A DNA stretch of 64,000 nt, from the NCBI GenBank assembly GCA_032055545.1, contig DAMBQR010000009.1:1-64000 (forward strand), given 5' to 3'. The position numbers and the translations under genes are program-made. Origin of the DNA: Pseudescherichia sp032055545. GTDB lineage: Bacteria > Pseudomonadota > Gammaproteobacteria > Enterobacterales > Enterobacteriaceae. The notes under the pieces were generated by a model. That model was not told where the DNA came from. It saw nothing but the letters and a program-made list of their open reading frames with translations, and did no database searches. The stretch's first letter is position 1; every line of letters starts with the position of its first letter. Shown here piece by piece: positions 17,520 through 25,220 of the stretch.

Positions 17520-17894
17520 GTGTCTGTTATTAAAGTTGCAGTGATATTATTGGGTTGCGTTACTGCATGTAGTTGCAATAGTAATCATGGGATAGATATT
17601 GGCAAATGGCGAACCGTATCAGTAGATAGCCAAAGAGTATGCTATAGCTTTGATAAAAGTGATGTGTTGAATGATTACCATATAGGCCTTAACGAATCAG
17701 GAAAGGACACCGTCCTCACAGATAGTGGTTATTATCCTGTGCAATTGTCTTATCCTGATACATGCATAAATATAAACTTAAAGCCGGGTAATGAGTATTA
17801 TACGGTTTATAAACTTAATGGCGTTAAGTATCGTTATGAGTTTATTATAGATAACACCTGGAATGTGCTTAGCCTGAAGCAAGGTTTAAAATGA
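17520..17894 (+). CDS. Small periplasmic lipoprotein, candidate immunity-type protein
   Basis: A 124-residue product from a GTG start (AGAGGG lies upstream). The N-terminus MSVIKVAVILLGCVTAC is a lipoprotein signal with a VTAC-type lipobox near residue 17. The mature part (VCYSFDKS, YPDTCININLKPG, WNVLSLKQGLK) resembles, from memory, small lipoproteins annotated as putative T6SS immunity periplasmic lipoproteins, with a conserved Cys pair and a terminal beta strand. GC is very low compared with neighbours. No toxin or effector gene is recognisable beside it. Function is inferred only. Confidence 0.6.
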   Translation: MSVIKVAVILLGCVTACSCNSNHGIDIGKWRTVSVDSQRVCYSFDKSDVLNDYHIGLNESGKDTVLTDSGYYPVQLSYPDTCININLKPGNEYYTVYKLNGVKYRYEFIIDNTWNVLSLKQGLK

Positions 17895-17925
17895 GCGTTA
17901 GTATACTTCGGGTAAGAGGTGCACC

Positions 17926-17957
17926 GCCGGGTGGCGGCTTCGCCTTACCCGGCCTAC
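17926..17957. repeat. REP element, copy B (identical to 17375-17406)
   Basis: Same 32-base palindrome and trailing CTACAAA as copy A, in the same orientation, 32 bases after the lipoprotein gene. Confidence 0.85.
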
Positions 17958-17991
17958 AAATAGATGCTAGTTGTTGATTCCGGCGTTCACC

Positions 17992-18022
17992 GTAGGCCCG
18001 GCAAGCGTTGCGCCGCCGGGCG
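17992..18022. repeat. REP element downstream of bcsG
   Basis: GTAGGCCCGGC pairs with GCCGGGC around AAGCGTTGC, in opposite sense to the copy at 17926; together they form a small BIME at the end of the bcsEFG operon. Confidence 0.75.
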
Positions 18023-18030
18023 TAACGACC

Positions 18031-19704
18031 TTACTGCGGATACGGTACCCAGTCGCCGCCGTTAAGACGAACGTACGGTTTGTTCTGGTACTGGATCACA
18101 ATGGCGTTGGCGTTCTCCGACACCGGGGCGGTCTGCGGCAGGTTGCTGGTCAGGCTGTCCCAGTTAACACTATCCTCGGTAAACAGCTTGCCGTCCACCG
18201 AACGGGCAACCAGCTCCGATACCGCCAGGAAGCTGCTCGGCTGATCGACCACTATCGGCGCACCCTCGTGCGGCGCCTTCATGCCAAAGAACTTGATCCC
18301 TGCCGGAACGTTAGTAATGGACGGGCTAGGGATATCGCGCAGGCCAGAGACCTGCATCTTATCGCCCTGCAGTGCGCCGCCGTGCTCCGGCACCATTACG
18401 ACCATCACCTTACGGCCAGATTTTTCCAGGGTATTGAAGAACGCATCCAGCTCGTCAAACAGCTTCTGGGCGCGCACCTTGTAGTCCGCCGTTTTGCTCA
18501 CGCCCGGGAAGTGGTTCCCGTCGTGCAGCGGCAGCAGGTTGAAGAAGGTGGCCGTGCGCTGGTTCCCATCCTGGGACTGCATCCAGCGGTTGAGCACCGC
18601 CGTGTCGTCGTACACCGGCGAGCCGTCAAAGGAGAGCAGGGCGGTCGGGAGACCGGACTGATCCATCAGCGGAGCCTGCATACCGCCGTTATCACGTACC
18701 TCTTTCAGGAAGCCGCCGAACACGCCGTTGTGGTCGAGCATAAACTGCTGCGTGAAGCCGAGCTGTGCCAGATTATCAAACAGGTAGCACTGGTTGCCCG
18801 CCTGCTGATAGAGGTTCTTATGCGAGGGCTGGCCGCAGCTGGCGCGCAGCAGACGGATTGCCGCCGGGCCGCTATAGGAGGTGGCCGAGTTGAAGTGCTT
18901 AAACTGAATATCAAAGTGCGACCACAGCGGATGGGACATCAGGCCTGCCGCCTCGACGTCCGCCCACGACAGGGAGCAGATGTTGATCACCAGCAGCTCA
19001 AACGGCTGGGCATCGGCAGGCAGCTGCGTCGGGAAGCGGATCTGGCGCTTCTCTTCGGCGGTGTAGAAGCTGTTCAGCCACGCGTCGAGGTTCGCCGTAG
19101 TCGGCGGGGCGGTCTGCGCCGGGATATCGCCGACGACCGGTTTGTCCGCCGCGGCGGCGATGGTGGCTGCGGCATTGCCGCCGGTGGTGGTAACGGTACT
19201 GGTAGGCTGACCGGCTGGCCACAGGGAGAAGGTCGGCCCGGTCAGGGTCAGCACGTTCAACCAGACCATAATCGCCACCACAAAGACGGTGACGCGGATC
19301 CACTGCGACAGGAAGAGCCAGGCCACCAGCAGAACAAAAATCCCGCCGATCATCTGCCAGTTAATAAAGCGCGTGACCAGATCCAGCAGGTAATCACCGC
19401 TGAATCCGGCCACCTGCGATCCCTGGCTGAGCATGCTCTGCGGGCCAGGGAGCCAGGTATCGTGCCAGAAGAGAGCAAAGCCAATGGGAATGGCGATCCA
19501 GTGGCGCAGGCGGTGCACGCTAAGCCGCGGGAGCGGGATCAGCAGAAACGCCATAAACACGAGGTTTAACAGTGCGTGAAAGTTGAGGTAGCCCGCCCAC
19601 AGCAGACCAAACTTCACGAGGAAATAGAAATTCCAGCCGGCAAGGCCGCGCCAGTATTGCCACAGCGGTGAGGGCGCAGAGGCGGTAAAGGTTTGATTAG
19701 TCAT
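18031..19704 (-). CDS. bcsG: Cellulose phosphoethanolamine transferase BcsG
   Basis: Inner-membrane enzyme that transfers phosphoethanolamine from phospholipid to the C6 hydroxyl of cellulose. The 557-residue product (E. coli 559) has N-terminal membrane helices up to about residue 160, a linker rich in T, A and P, and a periplasmic alkaline-phosphatase-fold domain. Ser276 in NSATSYSGP matches the E. coli nucleophile Ser278; the metal-site segment VPEHGGAL is present. Start at MTNQTFTA; it overlaps bcsF by 8 bases. Last gene of bcsEFG. Confidence 0.97.
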   Translation of the reverse strand: MTNQTFTASAPSPLWQYWRGLAGWNFYFLVKFGLLWAGYLNFHALLNLVFMAFLLIPLPRLSVHRLRHWIAIPIGFALFWHDTWLPGPQSMLSQGSQVAGFSGDYLLDLVTRFINWQMIGGIFVLLVAWLFLSQWIRVTVFVVAIMVWLNVLTLTGPTFSLWPAGQPTSTVTTTGGNAAATIAAAADKPVVGDIPAQTAPPTTANLDAWLNSFYTAEEKRQIRFPTQLPADAQPFELLVINICSLSWADVEAAGLMSHPLWSHFDIQFKHFNSATSYSGPAAIRLLRASCGQPSHKNLYQQAGNQCYLFDNLAQLGFTQQFMLDHNGVFGGFLKEVRDNGGMQAPLMDQSGLPTALLSFDGSPVYDDTAVLNRWMQSQDGNQRTATFFNLLPLHDGNHFPGVSKTADYKVRAQKLFDELDAFFNTLEKSGRKVMVVMVPEHGGALQGDKMQVSGLRDIPSPSITNVPAGIKFFGMKAPHEGAPIVVDQPSSFLAVSELVARSVDGKLFTEDSVNWDSLTSNLPQTAPVSENANAIVIQYQNKPYVRLNGGDWVPYPQ

Positions 19705-19894
19705 CTTTTCGTTTTGCCTTGACGGTCGAAGCACTGCGCCATGTGCCAACCGGTTTTACATAGCGCGGTTTAATAAACAGCATGCGGAGCACGGTCCTGA
19801 TCCGCCGGATATAGTGGCGCGTGATATAGCCGAGCGGGAAAAAGATCAGGGCGCACAGCACCACCAGCTGAATGATATCGCTTAACTGCATCAT
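19697..19894 (-). CDS. bcsF: Cellulose biosynthesis membrane protein BcsF
   Basis: A 65-residue protein with a single membrane helix at about residues 7-26 and a basic cytoplasmic tail (RHYIRRIRTVLR, KAKRKDD). In E. coli BcsF recruits BcsE to the membrane and contacts BcsG. It overlaps bcsE by 4 bases and bcsG by 8, so the three genes are tightly coupled. Confidence 0.93.
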   Translation of the reverse strand: MMQLSDIIQLVVLCALIFFPLGYITRHYIRRIRTVLRMLFIKPRYVKPVGTWRSASTVKAKRKDD

Positions 19895-21450
19895 GATGTC
19901 TGCTCCGACGCCCCGCCCGGCAACCGGTGCGGCTGCGGGATACGCCGCCAGCTCTGGCCGTTGTGTTCAGCGTTGATAATGGGGTTTGGTCCGTCGATCA
20001 CCGGCAGCGGCTTACCCCACTTCTCCGGCAGCAGGGCGCGCATCTGCACCAGCTCGGCGGCGATTTGGTTATCTTCAAACCACACCACCCGGTTCGAGAA
20101 GATATCGGCAATGGGCAGCGGGAAAATATGGTTCAGGGCGGTATCAAGATCGTTGACCCGGCAGAAGGAGAGAAACAGCATCAGCCGGTTATCGCCAATG
20201 GTCATGATATCGCCCACGCGGTTCGGGCGGCACAGGGTCAAGGCCTGCTCCACGCGGATACCGGGCACCGGGCGTAGCGCAACCAGCACCCCTTTACCGT
20301 CCGTGGGCAGCAGGGTATTGCTGAGCATATTGCTTACCGCATCGCAGAAGGTGTCCCATGTCTGGTAGCCGCGCAGCTTCAGCGGCTGGGTCATGGTTAG
20401 CAGGGCGGCGATATCCTCCGGCACCGGACGGTTAAACTGCTGTCCCTGCACGCTCTCGATCAGCGTCAGGCAGCGCGAGAGGGGCGCGTTCCAGGGAATA
20501 ACCATGTTCGCCCCGCAGCCCAGCAGCAGGCGCTCGTCGGTGGCGCGCAGGCTGGCATTCTTCTCACGTACAATAATTTTTAGCGCGCTGCCGCGCTGCC
20601 GGCGCAGGGTGTGGATCTGGCGGGCCAGACCTTCAATCTGGTTGTTCTGCATCAGCGAGAAGATAATGGTGGCCGCCTGGGTGGTCCGTGCCTCGCTAAA
20701 CAGGATTTCGTTATTATCAAACAGCGCCCAGTGCTCAGAAAGTGGCGGCGCGCCCTCTAATACCATTACGTTACTCAGAATACGCTTTTCATCGCTGCGC
20801 GGCTGTACCGACGCCTGCTCCTGCTGGGCTATTTTCCAGCTGCCGTTATTTTGCTCAACAATAAGCTGCTGGCGGGCGCTGACGCCTTTTTCATTAAACC
20901 AGAAGGCGACGTCATAAAGATGGATATCGGCCTGGGCGCGCAGGCTGGACAGGCCAAAAAGTGAGCGATACTCACCCATTAAAAATGAGTATTGCTTATC
21001 ATTATTGTTGCCTGGGTTAACTATCAGCAGCGTGCAGTTGTGGTATTTCGTCCAGGCGGCTATTTTTTCCAGCCAGCCACGCAAATTATCGACGGATATA
21101 TTTTGCCAGGCGTTATTGGCGCAGAGCAAAACCAGAAAATAGTGCTGGGGATCAATAGCGCTGAGAAGATCGCGGGTAAAAAAGGATAGCCCATTCTCAT
21201 GATTAGGCATGGTAAAAAGATGGATTTTATCGGGACCGTGATCTGACTCTAAATTAATAATTTTATTAGGATCGTTACCCATAGTTATCAGCGCCGCCCG
21301 GGTATTTTTATGCTGGGCAGCAAGAGTATGATTCACCAGGTTTATAGCATCCTCTTCGCGATCGGCGTTGACCCACCAGACGCCGCCTGCGGGCATGTGG
21401 CTCAACTCATCCCACAATGACTGGATGCCAAGGGTAAATATGGGCTTCAC
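19891..21450 (-). CDS. bcsE: Cyclic di-GMP-binding protein BcsE
   Basis: Cytoplasmic regulator that binds cyclic di-GMP through its GIL domain and helps assemble the synthase complex. The 519-residue product follows E. coli BcsE throughout (ELSHMPAGGVWW at the N-terminus, SEHWALFDNNEILFSEA mid-protein). The binding motif RVGD within CRPNRVGDIMTIG corresponds to RTGD at 415-418 of the E. coli protein. Start taken at the GTG behind AAGAGAG; an in-frame GTG at 21480 has no ribosome site. First gene of the leftward bcsEFG operon, divergent from bcsR. Confidence 0.95.
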   Translation of the reverse strand: MKPIFTLGIQSLWDELSHMPAGGVWWVNADREEDAINLVNHTLAAQHKNTRAALITMGNDPNKIINLESDHGPDKIHLFTMPNHENGLSFFTRDLLSAIDPQHYFLVLLCANNAWQNISVDNLRGWLEKIAAWTKYHNCTLLIVNPGNNNDKQYSFLMGEYRSLFGLSSLRAQADIHLYDVAFWFNEKGVSARQQLIVEQNNGSWKIAQQEQASVQPRSDEKRILSNVMVLEGAPPLSEHWALFDNNEILFSEARTTQAATIIFSLMQNNQIEGLARQIHTLRRQRGSALKIIVREKNASLRATDERLLLGCGANMVIPWNAPLSRCLTLIESVQGQQFNRPVPEDIAALLTMTQPLKLRGYQTWDTFCDAVSNMLSNTLLPTDGKGVLVALRPVPGIRVEQALTLCRPNRVGDIMTIGDNRLMLFLSFCRVNDLDTALNHIFPLPIADIFSNRVVWFEDNQIAAELVQMRALLPEKWGKPLPVIDGPNPIINAEHNGQSWRRIPQPHRLPGGASEQTS

Positions 21451-21620
21451 GGTCTCTCTCTTAATCAAAATCGTCTGCACCTTAGTTTACTAGCGAAAGC
21501 CGAGAAATAAACCTAACATTGAAATTAAAGAACATCACATTTAGCATGTAAATGAATTTTCAGTGGCACCCTGCGTTGCTATCTTTCCGTCTGTTTTTCA
21601 TCTAACGAGATGCAGTAAAA
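21451..21620. promoter_or_regulatory. Divergent promoter region bcsE / bcsR
   Basis: 170 AT-rich bases between the divergent bcsEFG and bcsRQABZC operons must hold both promoters. No GGCGGTAG is present here, unlike the type I leader. Confidence 0.6.
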
Positions 21621-21809
21621 ATGTCTAACAAAGAGTTTACAAGTCAGACTGATTCAACCCTGGGCTATACCTTTCAAAACGACTTCCTGGCTTTAAGCCG
21701 GGTCTTTTCGCTGCCTGAAATTGATTACACCGATATATCCCAACGTGAACAGCTGGCTACGGCGATTAAACGCTGGCCGCTGCTCGCTGAATTTGCTGGC
21801 CAACAATAG
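21621..21809 (+). CDS. bcsR: Cellulose biosynthesis protein BcsR
   Basis: A 62-residue soluble protein with the same length as E. coli BcsR and the conserved core YTFQNDFLALSRVFSLP, followed by YTDISQREQL and KRWPLLAEF. In E. coli BcsR is the partner and chaperone of BcsQ, and the pair docks on the synthase and promotes membrane targeting and cyclic di-GMP binding. First gene of the type II operon; 18 bases to bcsQ. Confidence 0.95.
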   Translation: MSNKEFTSQTDSTLGYTFQNDFLALSRVFSLPEIDYTDISQREQLATAIKRWPLLAEFAGQQ

Positions 21810-21827
21810 TTAATAAGGAAGACGTGG

Positions 21828-22595
21828 ATGGCCATTCTGGGTCTGCAAGGCATTCGCGGCGGCGTGGGAACCACATCGGTAACCGCAGGGCTGGGCTGGG
21901 CGCTACAGCTGCTGGGGGAGTCGGTATTGATGATCGACACCTCTCCGGACAATATGCTGCGCCTCTCGTTCAACGTGGAGTTTACCCACGCTGACGGCTG
22001 GGCGCGGGCGCTGCTGGACAATAAAGAGTGGCGCGATAGCGGTCAACGCTATACCTCACATCTCGATCTGCTGCCGTTTGGCCAGCTGGCCGCCGGTGAG
22101 CGGGAAAATGTCTATGCCCTGCACGATCGCCTCTCGCCGTTCACCGCTGCGCTGCAGGCGCTGAAGGACAATGGGCACTATCAGTGGATCCTGCTCGATC
22201 TGCCCGCAGACTTCACGCCGCTCACTCGGGAGCTGCTGGCGCTGTGCGACCATACGCTAACCGTGGTGAAACCTGATACTAACTGCCACGTTCGCCTGCA
22301 CCAGCAGGCGCTGCCGGCCGGCACGCATCTGTTGATTAACGATCTGCGCATCGGCAGCCTGTTGCAGGACGATCTTTACCAGGTCTGGCTCCAGAGCCAG
22401 CCCCGTCTGCTGCCGATGGTTATCCATCGTGATGAAGCGATGGTGGAGTGCCTGGCGGCGAAGCAGCCCCTGGGCGAGTACCGTAATGACTCGCTGGCCG
22501 CTGAGGAGATCCTGACGCTGGCCAACTGGTGCCTGCTGCACTGTGCCGGGCCGGATCGCATTTATCATCCTGACAGCGCCGGGCAGGTTGTATGA
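21828..22595 (+). CDS. bcsQ: BcsQ, MinD-like protein of the type II cellulose operon
   Basis: A 255-residue MinD-like protein matching E. coli BcsQ (250). The P-loop reads IRGGVGTTS at residues 9-17: both lysines typical of deviant Walker A motifs are replaced (R10 and T15), as in E. coli BcsQ. Later family segments such as IHRDEAMVECLAAKQP are intact. It acts with BcsR at the inner-membrane synthase. The stop overlaps bcsA by 4 bases. Confidence 0.94.
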   Translation: MAILGLQGIRGGVGTTSVTAGLGWALQLLGESVLMIDTSPDNMLRLSFNVEFTHADGWARALLDNKEWRDSGQRYTSHLDLLPFGQLAAGERENVYALHDRLSPFTAALQALKDNGHYQWILLDLPADFTPLTRELLALCDHTLTVVKPDTNCHVRLHQQALPAGTHLLINDLRIGSLLQDDLYQVWLQSQPRLLPMVIHRDEAMVECLAAKQPLGEYRNDSLAAEEILTLANWCLLHCAGPDRIYHPDSAGQVV

Positions 22596-25213
22596 GCCGT
22601 CTTGCCGCCTTGCTGTTGATCCCCCCGGTGAATGCCCGCCTGAGCGAGCGTTACCACCTTTACCGCAGCCATGGCGCCCCGGCATTTAGCGCGGCGCTGG
22701 GCTGTCTGTGGGCTATTCTTGCCTGGCTGTTTATTCCGCTGGAGCATCCGCGCTGGCAGCAGCTCCGCGCCAGACACGCTGAGTTTTACCCCCATATTCG
22801 CGCCGAGCGGCCGCGTCCTCTCGATCCGGCCCGCTACCTGCTGCAAACTGTCTGGCTGCTCATCACCGCGCATAATGTGCCCGCCGCCCGGCCGCGTGCG
22901 AGCAAACGCGCACGCTTTACCCATTTCCGCCGCCGCTACCTCAACTGGCTGGACGCGCTGCCTGCAAAGGTCGGCAACCGCACGAGCCATCTCGAGGGGC
23001 AGAAGGAGCTGGCGCACCTCAAGCCGGGCCTGCGCCGCTTTATTATCGGCGTGATCGTCTTCTTCTCGCTGATCCTTGCCCTGCTCTGTATCACCCAGCC
23101 GTTTAACCCCTGGTCGCAGTTTATCTTCCTGCTGCTGCTGTGGGGCGTGGCGCTGCTGGTGCGGCGTATTCCAGGACGCTTCTCGGCCTTAATGCTGATT
23201 GTGCTGTCGCTGACCGTCTCCTGCCGCTACATCTGGTGGCGCTACACCTCGACGCTCAACTGGAACGATCCGGTGAGCCTGGTGTGCGGCCTGGTGCTGC
23301 TGTTTGCTGAAACCTACGCGTGGATTGTGCTGGTGCTCGGCTACTTCCAGGTGGTGTGGCCGCTCAACCGCCAGCCGGTGCCGCTGCCGAAGGATATGTC
23401 CCAGTGGCCGTCGGTGGATATCTTCGTCCCGACCTATAACGAAGATCTGAACGTGGTGAAGAACACCATCTACGCCGCGCTGGGTATCGACTGGCCGAAG
23501 GATAAGCTGAAAATCTGGATCCTCGACGACGGCGGCCGCGAGTCGTTTCGCCAGTTTGCCGAGACGGTGGGGGTAGAGTATATCGCCCGTACTACCCATG
23601 AACATGCCAAAGCAGGCAACATCAACAACGCGCTGCAGTATGCGAAGGGCGACTTTGTCTCGATCTTCGACTGCGACCACGTGCCAACCCGCTCGTTCCT
23701 GCAGCTCACCATGGGCTGGTTCATGAAGGATAAGAAGCTGGCGATGATGCAGACCCCGCACCACTTCTTCTCGCCAGATCCGTTCGAGCGTAACCTCGGG
23801 CGCTTCCGCCAGACGCCGAACGAAGGCACCCTGTTCTATGGCCTGGTGCAGGACGGCAACGACATGTGGGATGCCACCTTCTTCTGCGGCTCCTGCGCGG
23901 TGATCCGCCGTGGTCCGCTGGATGAGATTGGCGGCATTGCGGTAGAGACCGTGACCGAAGATGCGCACACCTCCCTGCGCCTGCACCGTCGCGGCCACAC
24001 CTCGGCCTATATGCGTATTCCGCAGGCGGCGGGGCTGGCAACCGAGAGCCTGTCGTCCCACATCGGGCAGCGTATCCGCTGGGCGCGAGGCATGGTGCAG
24101 ATTTTCCGTCTCGATAACCCGCTGTTTGGTAAAGGGCTGAAGCTGGCGCAGCGGCTCTGCTACGTCAACGCCATGTTCCACTTCCTCTCCGGCGTGCCGC
24201 GGCTGATCTTCCTCACCGCGCCGCTGGCGTTCCTGCTGCTGCATGCCTATATCATCTACGCGCCGGCGCTGATGATCGCTCTGTTCGTGCTGCCGCACAT
24301 GATCCACGCCAGCCTGACCAACTCCAAAATTCAGGGGAAATACCGCCACTCGTTCTGGAGTGAGATCTACGAAACGGTGCTGGCCTGGTATATCGCCAGA
24401 CCGACAATGGTGGCGCTGTTTAACCCGCACAAGGGTAAGTTTAACGTGACCTCGAAGGGCGGCCTCGTGGAGGAGGAGTATGTTGACTGGGTGATCTCCC
24501 GGCCCTACATCTTCCTGGTGCTGCTGAATATCGTCGGCGTGCTGGTGGGCGTCTGGCGCTACTTCTACGGCCCGGAGAACGAGATGCTGACGGTGGTCGT
24601 CAGTATCGTCTGGGTCTTCTACAACCTGATCGTACTCGGCGGTGCGGTGGCGGTGTCGGTAGAGAGCAAGCAGGTGCGCCGGGCGCACCGCGTTGAGATC
24701 GCCATGCCAGCGGCTATCGCCCGTGACGATGGTCATCTCTTCTCCTGTACGGTGCACGACTTCTCCGACGGCGGGGTAGGGATCAAGATCAACGGCCAGT
24801 CGCAGGTGCTGGAGGGGCAGAAGGTCAACCTGCTGCTCAAGCGCGGCCAGCAGGAGTACGTCTTCCCGGCACACGTGGTACGCGTCCACGGCAGGGAAGT
24901 GGGCCTGCAGCTCATGCCGCTGACCACCCGCCAGCATATCGATTTTGTTCAGTGCACCTTCGCCCGCGCCGATACCTGGGCGCTCTGGCAGGACAGCTTC
25001 CCGGAAGATAAACCGCTGGAGAGCATGCTGGATATTCTCAAGCTTGGCTTCCGTGGCTATCGCCACCTTGCCGAATTTGCTCCATCGTCCGTGAAAATGA
25101 TTTTCCGGACGCTTACTTCCCTGATCTCCTGGGTTGTGTCGTTCATTCCCCGCCGTCCTGCGCGGGGCGTGGTGGTGCAGCAGCCGGATCCGGTTATGGC
25201 TCAACAACGATGA
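22592..25213 (+). CDS. bcsA: Cellulose synthase catalytic subunit BcsA (type II operon copy)
   Basis: Processive GT2 cellulose synthase of 873 residues (E. coli 872). An N-terminal extension of about 145 residues with one membrane helix precedes the core. Motifs: DDG 312-314, DCD 360-362, TED 455-457, QRIRW 493-497. The PilZ domain has R696-x3-R700 and DFSDGG 723-728 for cyclic di-GMP. Several membrane helices flank the catalytic domain. bcsB follows after 7 bases. Compared with the 702-residue BcsA at 5824, the catalytic core is alike but both ends differ. Confidence 0.98.
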   Translation: MSRLAALLLIPPVNARLSERYHLYRSHGAPAFSAALGCLWAILAWLFIPLEHPRWQQLRARHAEFYPHIRAERPRPLDPARYLLQTVWLLITAHNVPAARPRASKRARFTHFRRRYLNWLDALPAKVGNRTSHLEGQKELAHLKPGLRRFIIGVIVFFSLILALLCITQPFNPWSQFIFLLLLWGVALLVRRIPGRFSALMLIVLSLTVSCRYIWWRYTSTLNWNDPVSLVCGLVLLFAETYAWIVLVLGYFQVVWPLNRQPVPLPKDMSQWPSVDIFVPTYNEDLNVVKNTIYAALGIDWPKDKLKIWILDDGGRESFRQFAETVGVEYIARTTHEHAKAGNINNALQYAKGDFVSIFDCDHVPTRSFLQLTMGWFMKDKKLAMMQTPHHFFSPDPFERNLGRFRQTPNEGTLFYGLVQDGNDMWDATFFCGSCAVIRRGPLDEIGGIAVETVTEDAHTSLRLHRRGHTSAYMRIPQAAGLATESLSSHIGQRIRWARGMVQIFRLDNPLFGKGLKLAQRLCYVNAMFHFLSGVPRLIFLTAPLAFLLLHAYIIYAPALMIALFVLPHMIHASLTNSKIQGKYRHSFWSEIYETVLAWYIARPTMVALFNPHKGKFNVTSKGGLVEEEYVDWVISRPYIFLVLLNIVGVLVGVWRYFYGPENEMLTVVVSIVWVFYNLIVLGGAVAVSVESKQVRRAHRVEIAMPAAIARDDGHLFSCTVHDFSDGGVGIKINGQSQVLEGQKVNLLLKRGQQEYVFPAHVVRVHGREVGLQLMPLTTRQHIDFVQCTFARADTWALWQDSFPEDKPLESMLDILKLGFRGYRHLAEFAPSSVKMIFRTLTSLISWVVSFIPRRPARGVVVQQPDPVMAQQR

Positions 25214-25220
25214 TAATGCG

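Noticed and set aside
15700..17960. Intact prophage, integron or full T6SS cluster between the two bcs loci
   Set aside because: No integrase, attachment repeats, structural phage genes, VgrG or Hcp are present; only small accessory genes and REPs.
17375..18022. CRISPR-like repeat spacing from three similar palindromes
   Set aside because: The repeats are REP units with irregular spacing, one in inverted orientation, and a gene between them; no spacers of constant length.
17971..19569. 532-codon plus-strand frame opposite bcsG
   Set aside because: bcsG on the minus strand matches a known enzyme over its full length; the opposite frame has low-complexity R/H/Q/G-rich composition and is a shadow.
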